A DNA stretch of 36,735 nt, from the NCBI GenBank assembly GCA_003427395.1, contig BFEA01000377.1, positions 449,195-485,929 on the forward strand, read 5' to 3'. Numbering within the stretch: the stretch's first letter is position 1; every line of letters begins with the position of its first letter. The position numbers and the translations under genes are program-made. The notes below the pieces were generated by a model. That model made no database searches, was not told where the DNA came from, and saw nothing but the letters and a program-made list of their open reading frames with translations. Below, piece by piece: positions 28,971-36,735 of this stretch. Source of the DNA: Chara braunii (taxonomy: Eukaryota > Streptophyta > Charophyceae > Charales > Characeae).

Positions 28971-29092
28971 GTTGAGCTACCTCAACGCCTGAATCTGGAC
29001 GCTTTTGCGGAGATGTGCAGAAATGGTGTTTAGTTTCCTGAACTGCACGTCTCCACAAACACGTCCAGATTCAGGCGTTGAGGTAGCTCAAG
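28971..29092. mobile_element. Large palindromic foldback, copy 2
   Basis: Arms 28971-29020 and 29043-29092 match at 45 of 50 positions around a 22-nt loop. The core GCCTGAATCTGGACG is shared with 25421-25596. Outside it the arms read TTGAGCTACCTCAAC on both sides (inverted), unlike copy 1. The right side continues into the tRNA T-arm-like GGGGACTTGGCCCCGG. Confidence 0.75.
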
Positions 29093-29177
29093 GCTGCTAG
29101 GGGGACTTGGCCCCGGATCGTGGAACCGGTGCGTACTCGCAACCAAGTCTAAACCCCAGCTACCGCAGTGGGACTAT

Positions 29178-29310
29178 TTTTTTGTCTATAATTATCTTAC
29201 TTTATAGAAAAAAACTAGGCTATATTCTTCTCTCAATTTCACCTTTCACTATCTACCTACCACTACTCCTAAGCCTATACAGGGGACCCCTGCAAAGCAT
29301 AGCTACCTGA
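29178..29310 (-). mobile_element. Retroposon tail family, copy 4 (uninterrupted)
   Basis: TAGGCTATATTCTTCTCTCAA, CACCTTTCACTATCTACC, TACCACTACTCCTAAGCC and GGGGACCCCTGC in continuous order. Serves as the empty site for the insertion in copy 3. Confidence 0.55.
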
Positions 29311-29806
29311 TAACCTTAGGGGCTGTTTCTTTTTTTTTTTTTTTTGCCTTTTGCGGAAGTTTTGCCGATTATTCTCTTAATCACAGTTATTTTCTGAACG
29401 AATAGAACGCCCCCAGAACGGTTGTATTGGGCTGTGACCAACTGGTACATTGCTTATTGTACCGTTAGTAGGCGTAGTATTCGGGACAAGGGGACGACAT
29501 TGCCCCCTGCAACGCAGTGGCGCGCTTTGGCACGCAATGCGATAGCGGGCTTTTTTTTTTTTTTTTTTTTTTTTTAATCGCATAAATTCGACAGAAATGA
29601 TTGGTTATGGTAATAATTTTCGACTGATTTGAAGAAGGTAGTAAAACAAATGAAGGTTCTTTGTCCTGTCGCCTTCTAGGAAATGTACGTCCCCCGGGAA
29701 AAAAAAAAAAGTACGTATACAAGCATAAAAAAAAAAAAAAAAAAGTAAATAGAGGGGTCTGAATTGGGAACTGTACGGTTTGATCGACTGCTTCTGTTTG
29801 TAAGTG

Positions 29807-29837
<31 letters not shown>
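29311..29837. other. Interval rich in A and T homopolymers
   Basis: T or A runs at about 29330, 29551, 29700, 29729 and 29807. A lone CGAATAGAACGC (near 29398) resembles the TIR of the 30.2 kb element. No gene recognised. Confidence 0.45.
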
Positions 29838-29839
<2 letters not shown>

Positions 29840-29940
29840 AAATTTGGACCATTTCTCGATTTATGCGTGTCATCCTTGCGCAGGGGCCACGCTAATCTTC
29901 TCTGTATCGTTCCAATTTTAACGGATGTCCCGAAGGGCGT
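29838..29940 (-). pseudogene. U6 snRNA retrocopy, near full length
   Basis: Minus strand: CCCTTCGGGACATCCG, AAAATTGGAACG, ATACAGAGAAGATTAGC (including the ACAGAGA box that contacts the 5' splice site), GCAAGGATGACACGC and GGTCCAAATTT. The usual Pol III terminator is replaced by TTTAAAAATTTAAAA and a long A tract. No plant USE or TATA box is seen upstream. AACGTTAC and AACACTTAC on the two sides might be a decayed target duplication. Likely not functional. Confidence 0.88.
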
Positions 29941-30039
29941 AACGTTTTTTTAAAGTGGGGAAGAAAACATCATCAGGCAAGGCCTCCATTTAGAGGATAA
30001 TATGTGCTGAAGTCCTGTCTATTAAAGAAAAGGGCATAG

Positions 30040-30126
30040 TCCCTGCATGCAGTTGACTGGAAACGTGACCAGATTCCGTAACTTTCCTGGATGCATTTGA
30101 CAGGAAATATGAGCAGATTCCGTCAA
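30040..30126. repeat. ~48-bp diverged tandem duplication
   Basis: CTGCATGCAGTTGACTGGAAACG...GAGCAGATTCCGT-type blocks occur twice (30040-30082, 30088-30126) with several changes. Confidence 0.5.
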
Positions 30127-30214
30127 AGAGTCGCCGATTAGTTTTCTGCTTCGGCGAAATCAAGGAGGAAGTAAATTGCGAAGAGGAGGGGAAGACCTGA
30201 GGGGCGTGATTACT

Positions 30215-30372
30215 ATACCGTCTTCTTCTCCCGAATAGAACGTACGTCATTATTATGGCAGTAACCAGAGTGTAAGTTGGTTCAAAGACAGCCTTAATGA
30301 CCGTGCGTTCTATTCGGGGGGACCCCACGTACAGCCATAATGGCCGTGCGTTCTATTCGGGGGAAGACCGTT
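30215..30372. mobile_element. TIR element of the CCCGAATAGAACG family
   Basis: The left arm (30215-30262) reads ACCGTCTTCTTCTCCCGAAT then AGAACGTACGTCATTATTATGG. Inverted right arms occur at 30290-30323 and again at 30338-30372 (reverse reads ACGGTCTTCCCCCGAATAG then AACGCACGGCCATTATGGC). The second gives the better match, so the first looks like an internal duplicate. A third right-end fragment lies at 30436-30465. Related to 8107-8235. Confidence 0.6.
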
Positions 30373-30589
30373 AAGCGTCTCTTGCCCTTCGATCTTGCAG
30401 ATAAACTGCTAGAAAAGCTTAATCCTTGCCCTTGAAGACCATGCGCTCTATTCGGGGGAAAGAAAGGCCAACGGAATCGTCCCCTTCCTGGCTCTTGTGT
30501 GTATGGAGGAAGAAACAGATCAGGGGAAAAATGAACCTTCCTGGCTCGGCTCTCGTGTGAATGGAAAAATGAACCTCATAGGGTTGTCA

Positions 30590-30910
30590 GTACTCACTGG
30601 CAGAATAGACTGCTGGAGAATGGCACAAGAGGCCAGTCAGTATTTGGGTTCCAGAGAAAAATGGGTTGAGGGTTCCAGAGAAAATAGGTGGGTGGAGTCC
30701 TTCGGGACATCCGTTAAAATGGGAACGATACAGAGAAGATTAGCATGGCCCCTGCGCTTTCAAGGATGACAAAAAAAAAAAAAAAGGTGGGTGGAGGAAC
30801 ATGCGTTGCCTATGGTAAGTGGCCACTACTGTAGACAGGACAGGACGGGTTCAGGTGTGGACTGTGGAAGCACCGCATACAATTTTTTTTTTTTTTTTTT
30901 TTTTTTTTTG
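30590..30910. repeat. Dispersed repeat X, copy 1 (split by U6)
   Basis: GAATAGACTGCTGGAGAATGG, AGGCCAGTCAGTATTTGGGTT, then after the U6 insertion TTGCCTATGGTAAGTGGCC and GTGTGGACTGTGGAAGCACC match 32765-32930 in order. The T run at 30883-30909 replaces TTTTT of the other copy. Confidence 0.7.
30697..30785 (+). pseudogene. U6 snRNA retrocopy with 12-bp target duplication
   Basis: GTCCTTCGGGACATCCG, AACGATACAGAGAAGATTAG and CATGGCCCCTGCGC, then an extra TTTC, CAAGGATGAC and A15. The last ~30 nt of U6 are missing. AGGTGGGTGGAG flanks it at 30686-30697 and 30785-30796. The related repeat at 32755-32935 lacks the insertion. A clear LINE-mediated retrocopy. Confidence 0.92.
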
Positions 30911-30945
30911 CAATCCAATTCTAACAGGGGGGGGTGTTGTTGGTT

Positions 30946-31095
30946 TTCACCACAACAGCCCCTCTTCCACCCAGATGAGTAGGTCCAAAATCAAAGCAAC
31001 TTTAACTCTATTGCAGACAATGAAGCACACTTGAGATGAGCCAGTCCAGCAATGAAACAGTTTTACCTCCATAGCAAGCAACAAGGAGCAACCTC
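30946..31095. repeat. Dispersed repeat Y, copy 1
   Basis: CACCACAACAGCCCCTCTTCC, CACCCAGATGAGTAG and AAACAGTTTTACCTCCATAGC match 32241-32335, with extra sequence inserted in this copy or lost from the other. Confidence 0.65.
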
Positions 31096-31099
31096 CCTT

Positions 31100-31549
31100 T
31101 CTTTCTTTTTTTTTCTTTCCCCCGCCCCTCCTCCCCTCTTTAAACAGGTCCTTATGGCCCTGGCTCCATGTCCATTCTGGGGAGCGTCAGTCCGGTTCCT
31201 ATTCCCCCGGCAAGTCAAAATTGAATACATTGCAATACACGCTCACCCTTCCTTCCGTCTGGCTGAAGGAACCCTGACCAGCATTGATTACTCCTGCTTG
31301 GGAGGACTGACTGTCAGCTTGCCCTACCCTAGTTTTCCTTTCAGCAACCCTGTTGGTTCTGTCGAATAGGTGTTGAAGCACAAGAAACTGGGGGAGATGT
31401 CTGTCCGTCTGAGACGAAAGCCTCAATTTGTCCTTCTCGGGACTGCATTCCTTGTCGTTGTTGGAGAGGGCCCCTTCTTCCAATCTGAACCCTCGATTGT
31501 ATCCTGCTCGTCACCCTGCTTGTTCTTGTGCTCATTGTACTATTCCTCC
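31100..31549. other. Unrecognised interval (likely LINE 3' region)
   Basis: Open frames exist on both strands without recognisable domains. Lies immediately downstream of the minus-strand LINE remnant. Confidence 0.35.
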
Positions 31550-32165
31550 TTGGTAGATTACGTGGTGTTCCGTTGCTTTGCGGCTACGCCTGATGCCACT
31601 TTTTTTCCCATATCAGCCTGTTGTCCGCTATGGTGGCGATCTTGCCCTTTAACAACCAGTTCCTCAGGAATGTTCGTCTTTTGAATGCGTGCTTTTCTGG
31701 TCTGTGCATCATGGATGAGGATATTTTCCGCCACCTGCCCCGAATTTCGGTCTCCACCATGCTTATCAGAAGAGTCCACATTTCCTCCCTTGATACCTCT
31801 GCTCCTTCAATTGTCCCTGTGCATCTGCGTTTCCATATGACCCAGAGAGCCAGTTTTCTGAATAGATTGAACCAGACTTCCTTGCTTCCTTTGAACTTCC
31901 CGGGAGTCTTAGAGAGGAGTAGGATAGTTAGAGGGGAGGTGTTTGGGGGTGGGGCTAAAAAGAGGATGGAACATAGGTACCGAACTTTGTTCTAGATCTC
32001 GCTTCAGGACATGAGGCAGTGGGGGATATCTTCTGGTGTGTTGTTGTTGCACAAAATGCAGAGTTCTGAGCTGTCTGGGTCTGAGTGTTTCCTTCTTTTG
32101 TGGAGCCATTGACTGACCGGGAGGGCTGCGTGTGCTAGGAGCCATTGCACGCTGCGGCATTATCT
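31550..32165 (-). pseudogene. LINE remnant (zf-RVT and C terminus)
   Basis: Minus strand: QWLLAHAALPVSQWLHKR, CILCNNNTPEDIPHCLMS (zf-RVT with CxxC and a following H-C), then in another frame LFRKLALWVIWKRRCTGTIE then GAEVSREEMWTLL and VETEIRGRWRK. The LWVIWKRRC...IEGAEV part parallels VLWTIWWKRCILEIEGAQV of the plus-strand LINE ending at 24157, showing family kinship. Frameshifted; RT absent. Confidence 0.75.
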
Positions 32166-32196
32166 CCCTTTCTTAAGTATGGTTACGTCGGTTCTC

Positions 32197-32198
<2 letters not shown>

Positions 32199-32234
<36 letters not shown>
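32199..32234. repeat. TG microsatellite
   Basis: About eighteen TG units directly before repeat Y copy 2. Confidence 0.95.
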
Positions 32235-32237
<3 letters not shown>

Positions 32238-32240
32238 AAT

Positions 32241-32335
32241 TTCCACCACAACAGCCCATATTCCACCCAGATGAGTAGATTCGAGTTAAGACGGCCCAAT
32301 AATTAAACAATTTCACCTCTTTAGCGAGCAACATG
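32241..32335. repeat. Dispersed repeat Y, copy 2
   Basis: CCACCACAACAGCCCATATTCC, CACCCAGATGAGTAG and AATTTCACCTCTTTAGCGAGC; see 30946-31095. Confidence 0.65.
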
Positions 32336-32754
32336 AATGAATCATAATAGAACCATTTAGAACTGTGTTTAGCTGGGGTTTCTTTGGGGCGACAGCTCCT
32401 CGTTTACTATGCCTCGCACGTACAAGGCTGCCCACATCCCCGTGTGCCTTAACGGCCCACTTGCACGTTATAACAGGAGGCAGAGTAAAGGGGAAGGTAT
32501 GCTCCTATGCATTTCACTTCTGATCTTCACACTCCTGTTCATTTCACTTCAGATCTTCAGCTTATACTTTGTCTGTTCTCTTAACGATGCTCATTTGTAT
32601 TTATTTGCTAGTAGCACATAAGAGGAGGGTGGAGGGAAAGGGATAGGAGGGGTAGGGGGACGTGGAGTGAAAAGGGCAGGAGAGAAATATGTGAAGGGCA
32701 GGATAGAGTATGGCGTGCAAAAGAGAGAGATATATGATGGACTTGGCAGAATTC
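32336..32754. other. Unrecognised interval
   Basis: No recognised gene or element. CACTTCTGATCTTCACACTCC and CACTTCAGATCTTCAGC form a short near-repeat at about 32516-32560. Confidence 0.35.
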
Positions 32755-32935
32755 TAAAACTCACCGCTGGAACAGACTACTCTAGAATGGCATCTGAGGT
32801 CAGTTAGTGTTTGGGTTGCATAAGATTTTGAGTTGAGGAGCAGCAGCTATTGCCTATGGCAAGTGGCCACACCTACATACGTGACAGGACTGGTTCGGGT
32901 GTGGACTGCGGAAGCACCGCGTCCAATTTTTGCAG
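32755..32935. repeat. Dispersed repeat X, copy 2 (no U6)
   Basis: GGAACAGACTACTCTAGAATGG, TTGCCTATGGCAAGTGGCC and GTGTGGACTGCGGAAGCACC. It provides the empty-site comparison for the U6 insertion at 30697. Confidence 0.7.
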
Positions 32936-33227
32936 TTGCAGTTGCTGCATTGAAGGGCGCGGTGCAGACAGATGTCACAGGCCATGGGGCTCCTACATGC
33001 TAGGAACATGGAGGCACGTCGATGAACAGCAATTATAGAGGCATTGCCGTTCCAGCCCGTCTACAAATTGGTCAGGGTGCCGTACATGAGTGCAGTACTG
33101 ACTGTTGTCGTACGTATGAAAGCAAAAAACTTGCATGTACTATCCCTTCATAATCCTCACGGCACAAGGCATCTCTATGAGCAGACGACGACGGGGATGA
33201 TTGGTCCAAAGCAAGGGTATTTAGCTG

Positions 33228-33231
<4 letters not shown>

Positions 33232-33304
<73 letters not shown>

Positions 33305-33305
33305 N

Positions 33306-33368
<63 letters not shown>
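33232..33368. repeat. Compound TG/AG microsatellite
   Basis: About 36 TG units (33232-33304), an undetermined base at 33305, then about 31 AG units to 33368. The TG to AG junction holds the n, so the true lengths are uncertain. Frames of CV or RE repeats are artefacts. Confidence 0.95.
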
Positions 33369-33371
<3 letters not shown>

Positions 33372-33615
33372 GGGGAGGGGGAAGGGGGGAGTGTTCCTGG
33401 TGGGTTGCTCTGGTGCCCTCATGTGTTTTATGTGGATTTGCTGGATTTGCTTGTGCATCTTCACTCTCAGTTTCTGGGGTCTGCAATTCATAAACCCAGC
33501 ATGTTTTTTTTTGTTTTTTTTTTTTCCTTGCAATTTATACGATCAAGTTTTGGTTTATGATTGCGCCTTGTCCCCTTTTCTTGTCGTTTTGGAACTTTCC
33601 TGGGATTCTTTGCAG

Positions 33616-33687
33616 GTGCTTGCCAATGCATTGGCCTCGGCTGAGCCAGGATGGAACATTGGCTTCGTCACGCACAAGGCTCATGAG
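33616..33687 (+). CDS. Candidate internal exon of an unrecognised gene
   Basis: Seventy-two nt, exactly 24 codons, between TTCTTTGCAG and GTTTGT. It encodes VLANALASAEPGW followed by NIGFVTHKAHE, which reads like globular protein and not low-complexity sequence. Splice phase is 0 at both ends, as for the candidates at 34768 and 36288. I do not recognise the family. The upstream frame remains open through AC/AG repeats, which is not meaningful. A chance frame is possible because the exon is short. Confidence 0.4.
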
Positions 33688-33763
33688 GTTTGTGTATATC
33701 CTGACTCAGTTAAGAAAACAGTCGGAAATCATCTGTTTTAACTCCAACATGAGAAGGAAGTAT

Positions 33764-33843
33764 GAAAACGAGAAGCGACATGTCAATGTACATGGTATAC
33801 CCTGAAAACGAGAAGCGACATGTCAATGTCCATGGTATACCCT
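33764..33843. repeat. 40-bp tandem duplication
   Basis: GAAAACGAGAAGCGACATG...ATGGTATACCCT twice, differing at one base. Lies in the presumed intron. Confidence 0.9.
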
Positions 33844-33954
33844 GAAAACTAGATTGTCAGCTACTGGCCCACACACTACAGACTGCAGCCTTTTCTACTT
33901 TCCCAGAAATATATCTGCCCGGGCTCAAATTCCAAGGCCATCACCCATTAAGTT

Positions 33955-34015
33955 GTGGGCCATCCCAGTGATCGAACCCAGGATGGCCCCAACAGCCCTT
34001 CTCTCAGCTTGAACT
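33955..34015 (-). repeat. tRNA-like SINE head (minus strand)
   Basis: The minus strand reads AAGCTGAGAGAAGGGC (A-box-like), then CCTGGGTTCGATCACTGGG (good B box). No acceptor stem pairing. A decayed tRNA-derived repeat. Confidence 0.4.
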
Positions 34016-34417
34016 CCCCTGAGAACACAAACAGATTCTTCTCTGCAGCCAATCTGCAAGTATACACTCGAAGACTGCCAAACATATAAGAAGAAAAACA
34101 ACTGTGCACTCTACGCAGCCTTGCAGCTGAATAGTGATGTGTGCAACTATTAGACCATCGCCTTCATGACCTTCACATAATTTGTCTAAAGCAATGGTAT
34201 CAATATGTCTTGCAAGTCCTCACAACGTTGCGATGTTTCTCTTACTCCTTGAGCAGTTTCATAATGTTCTTCTTCTACGATCCATGGCTGAAGCGTAACA
34301 AAAAGAAAACATGATAGCAAAATAACTGCTGCTGAGGACAGCTTTGAGTTGTTGTACGTGGCATGTGTGACACAGATTGTTTGAGTTGATTGGCTGCTGT
34401 GAGCGGTTTGAATTGTT

Positions 34418-34485
34418 TGGAGGAGGAGGAGGAGGAGGAGGAGGAGGAGGAGGAGGGAGGAGGAGGAGGAAGAAGAAAGAAAGAA
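34418..34485. repeat. GGA microsatellite
   Basis: About 16 GGA/AGG units with a slip at 34455, then AAG-rich DNA. Confidence 0.9.
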
Positions 34486-34767
34486 GAAAGGAGAAGAAAG
34501 AGTTTTACGTTTGGGCAAATACATCTTGAAGGCTTGAGCCAGTTCTTATGAACTACGCAGCATCATGATTGTTGTTGTTGTCACGGTCGTTGTTGTTGTG
34601 TATGCAGGATTTAGTTGGGAGGTGTTCTTCTATGCATGTCTCCTTGTTACTGATGATTCTGTGCGCACATTTTCTTCTGGGTGTGCTGTGCGTGGATTCA
34701 CTTGATTGGTTCATTTGATCATTTGATCGAGTTTTCCACTGTGTCTTTCCTCCACCCCTACCCATAG

Positions 34768-34812
34768 GATTCACCTTGGCCTTTCAACATATCTGATCTC
34801 TTATTCAGCCAG
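34768..34812 (+). CDS. Candidate internal exon of an unrecognised gene
   Basis: Forty-five nt, 15 codons, encoding DSPWPFNISDLLFSQ. The acceptor is strong (TTTCCTCCACCCCTACCCATAG) and the donor is CAG|GTGACA. Phase 0 on both sides, compatible with the candidate exons upstream (33616-33687) and downstream (36288 onward). The family is unknown. Confidence 0.45.
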
Positions 34813-34944
34813 GTGACACACGCATGCACGCTTTCTCTCTTTCTCCATGTCTGTTTTGTGGTATCCCTGCTCCTCCCCAGCCCCCCCCTCTCTCTCTCAC
34901 AGACACACATGCACACGTTTCTCGCTTTGACCGGGCCACATGTG

Positions 34945-35018
34945 CTGTGGCTCAGTGGTTAGGGCACCGGTTGTCAATGCACAGTGTGGTCTGAGGGTGT
35001 GGGTTCAAAACTCCACAC
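34945..35018 (+). mobile_element. tRNA-derived SINE head
   Basis: A box TGGCTCAGTGGTTAGGGCA and, 35 nt later, the T arm GTGTGGGTTCAAAACTCCACAC with a perfect stem and B box. It lacks a matching acceptor stem. The tail is unclear; an A20 run at 36032-36051 is too far away to assign confidently. Confidence 0.6.
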
Positions 35019-36031
35019 CTTCACGCAGAGACTTTGGAGGGCGTTTACATAATGCACGGTCACTTGCATAGCCCCTTGGACTGACACAGGTAAGCTAGTA
35101 CAGACACTGCCTGCGCACCACCCAAGGGTTGTCCATGGTGTTGTATGTCGAGTCTGGATGGGGTTGCTTGTCGTTGTTGGTCATTGTTGTTCTGTTGATC
35201 TCCCCAGTCTGGCATATCACACATAGGTGCTGTTTGCGATTGTTGCTCATATGGTAGAGTCAAGATCACGAGCTTGAGTCTGGCTTGGGAGTTTGGGGGG
35301 TTCTTGCCCAGCTTCGCCTGTCATCTCGAACGAAGACAGTGTTCCCTCTACATAGTAGTGCACATATCTGGCCTTCGGGACATACATCTTGCTATACAGT
35401 TACACAGAGCATACATAGCCTTCGGGCATACACGAAAACATGGCTTGTGAACATACACATAGCCTATGGGCTCATACGTATATATAGCTTCCTGGTACAC
35501 ATATACATGCAACTATAATACCGGGCTGGGGGGGGTCTGTCATGTACATGACGGGTTCTGCTCATGCATGGCTTAGACTCTAGGGTAGGGTAGGGATACA
35601 AGTCACTCCGGCTAGTCTGAGTTCCGCCTAGCCTTGGGTAAGTTAGGGGAGGATGGTAGGATGCGTCCGTGGGCGCCAGCTTGCCTTGCCTAGGTACTCC
35701 TGCTGGGTAGACTCTCCGATATTGGGCCTGTAGAAAAAAGATTGCATGAGCCTGGCGTGCGAAGTTCCCGTACGGCAAGGTTCGTCCGCTTCCTCTTACA
35801 CTAGGGCTGGGCTGCCCAGCCTTGGTGCTTGTCACTGCTGTCTGGTCCAAGTTGCCCTCGATATAGGTTGGGTGATGGTCCTGAGTGCTGGTCACACTGA
35901 GGTAAGATAGTAGGGATAGGGGGTGTGCTGGGAGAATTAACATGGGGAAGGGTAGGGAAGGACAACCATCGGCTGCTGCTGCCAGCGATCACCGTGGGTC
36001 TGGTCCTTAAACTCTATAACACCCTGGCCTT
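35019..36031. other. Presumed intronic interval
   Basis: No recognised gene. Degenerate repeats of CATACATAGC/CATAGCCTTCGGG-type blocks lie at 35360-35500. A minus-strand frame (35464-35943) shows no domain. Confidence 0.35.
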
Positions 36032-36051
36032 AAAAAAAAAAAAAAAAAAAA
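36032..36051 (+). mobile_element. A20 tract, probable retroposon tail
   Basis: An A run after TAACACCCTGGCCTT. Its 5' extent cannot be set from the sequence. Confidence 0.4.
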
Positions 36052-36287
36052 GAAGAGGAATTGATGAGTCGGTGAAAGTGGTTCGATGACAGTCATGCTT
36101 TTCTTGTGCAGTTGTGTACCGCGAACATGAAAAAATGCATACACACACACACTCACATTTAATGTTATTTATCCTCACTTTGACTGGGCTAGAATTGCTG
36201 AAGTGTTTTGCAACACATGGATCCTCTTTTTCTCTGTGCGTGTGCGTTTTTGTTGTCTGGTTTGTGCTACCTTTGCTTGCTATTCAG

Positions 36288-36626
36288 GGTTTTCTGAAGG
36301 CCAGGCTAGAGAGTGATCCTCACCCAGTGAGATTTTTCTCAGTATCAACGCCGCCTGTCCTCCTGAGGGCAGGTGCCTGTCAGCAGCCGCTCGCTGGTTG
36401 CTCATTTGAATCTCGTGTGACTTCTCCCAGTGATGACACCTTTCAGAAAGCATGGAAGAGCTCTGTGGATGTTAACGACAGCAGAATGCAAGCTGAGACC
36501 AGGATAAAGCGGAAGAGACAGATAGTGGACAGAAATGCAGACACACACACTCTTGCAGAGGGTTCAACCCAACCTAGAGGAGGAATGGCAGGAGAGAAAA
36601 AACAGAACGAAGGTGTGATTTTCTGA
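36288..36626 (+). CDS. Candidate exon (possibly 3' part) of an unrecognised gene
   Basis: Preceded by the pyrimidine-rich acceptor GTGCTACCTTTGCTTGCTATTCAG. It encodes GFLKARLESDPHPVRFFSVS, TPPVLLRAG, then DDTFQKAWKSSVDVNDSRMQ and a basic TRIKRKRQIVDR, ending at a TGA at 36624-36626. Splicing out earlier, at GGGCAG|GTGCCT (36371) or GAACGAAG|GTGTGA (36611), is also possible. The mixed, charged composition looks coding. Phase 0 is shared with the two upstream candidates. I cannot name the protein. Confidence 0.4.
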   Translation, partial: GFLKARLESDPHPVRFFSVSTPPVLLRAGACQQPLAGCSFESRVTSPSDDTFQKAWKSSVDVNDSRMQAETRIKRKRQIVDRNADTHTLAEGSTQPRGGMAGEKKQNEGVIF

Positions 36627-36675
36627 GTACATACAACCTACACAAGTCTTTTGTTCTACCCATTGGCTGTTCTCT

Positions 36676-36735
36676 GTCTCCACTCTCCCTCTCTCCCTCT
36701 CTCCCTCTCTCCCTCTCTCCCTCTCTCCCTCTCTC
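36676..36735. repeat. CCCTCTCT microsatellite, runs off the window
   Basis: An 8-bp unit CCCTCTCT repeated to the last base, so its full length is unknown. Confidence 0.9.

Noticed and set aside
29838-29940. U6 copy as a functional Pol III gene
   Set aside because: No USE/TATA upstream, altered 5' end (ACGCCC for GTCCC), and an A tract replaces the clean T terminator.
33232-33493. Frames of Cys-Val and Arg-Glu repeats
   Set aside because: Pure translations of TG and AG microsatellites.
34945-35018. tRNA gene
   Set aside because: A and B boxes and T arm are good but the acceptor and anticodon stems do not pair; better read as a SINE head. The same applies to 28828-28898 and 33955-34015.
35464-35943. 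159-codon minus-strand frame
   Set aside because: No domain, low-complexity stretches, and located in a presumed intron.

Overview
The window reads as nuclear DNA from a large, repeat-choked genome of the green lineage. The best clue is the spliceosomal RNA sequence it carries. The U2 copies begin ATACCTTTCTCGGCC and a U6 copy ends GGTCCAAATTT, which are plant/green-algal rather than animal forms. Together with plant-type LINE proteins (RT followed by a zf-RVT zinc-binding region), a PIF/Harbinger transposase fragment, tRNA-derived SINEs and abundant poly(A)/poly(T) tracts, this fits a streptophyte. A charophyte such as Chara would suit, but the sequence alone does not prove it. There are no operons, no bacterial signals and no complete protein-coding gene.

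Layout. 0-2 kb: unrecognised sequence plus one copy (395-815) of a repeat that recurs at 12.16-12.53 kb. 2.0-3.4 kb: a 123-bp tandem repeat, then ten copies of a short hairpin whose loop is conserved while its stem changes in a compensating way. 3.4-7.3 kb: unrecognised, pyrimidine-rich, with clustered undetermined bases, a CTAT microsatellite and more hairpins. 7.3-8.9 kb: truncated PIF/Harbinger transposase, a TIR element and a SINE. 9.5-10.9 kb: LINE remnant. 10.9-16.2 kb: mostly unrecognised, with one foldback at 14.7 kb. 16.2-18 kb: nested inverted-repeat elements, a chain of alternating hairpins and a second copy of the SINE. 18.4-24.2 kb: three LINE remnants, two of them head to head. 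24.6-30.8 kb: a dense retroposon district with four snRNA retrocopies (two U2, two U6), tRNA-like SINEs, a short double-hairpin retroposon family, two large palindromic foldbacks and a minisatellite carrying E2F-type sites. 31-32.2 kb: a fifth LINE remnant. 33-36.7 kb: fewer mobile elements and three phase-compatible candidate exons of an unrecognised plus-strand gene.

How the parts relate. Almost everything can be read as products of LINE machinery acting in trans (A-tailed snRNA copies, SINEs, target-site duplications) plus small inverted-repeat DNA elements. The recurrent oddity is structural. In at least three unrelated places (2.6-3.4 kb, 17.08-17.24 kb, and the foldbacks at 25.4 and 29.0 kb) a conserved core is flanked by arms that differ between copies yet stay self-complementary within each copy.
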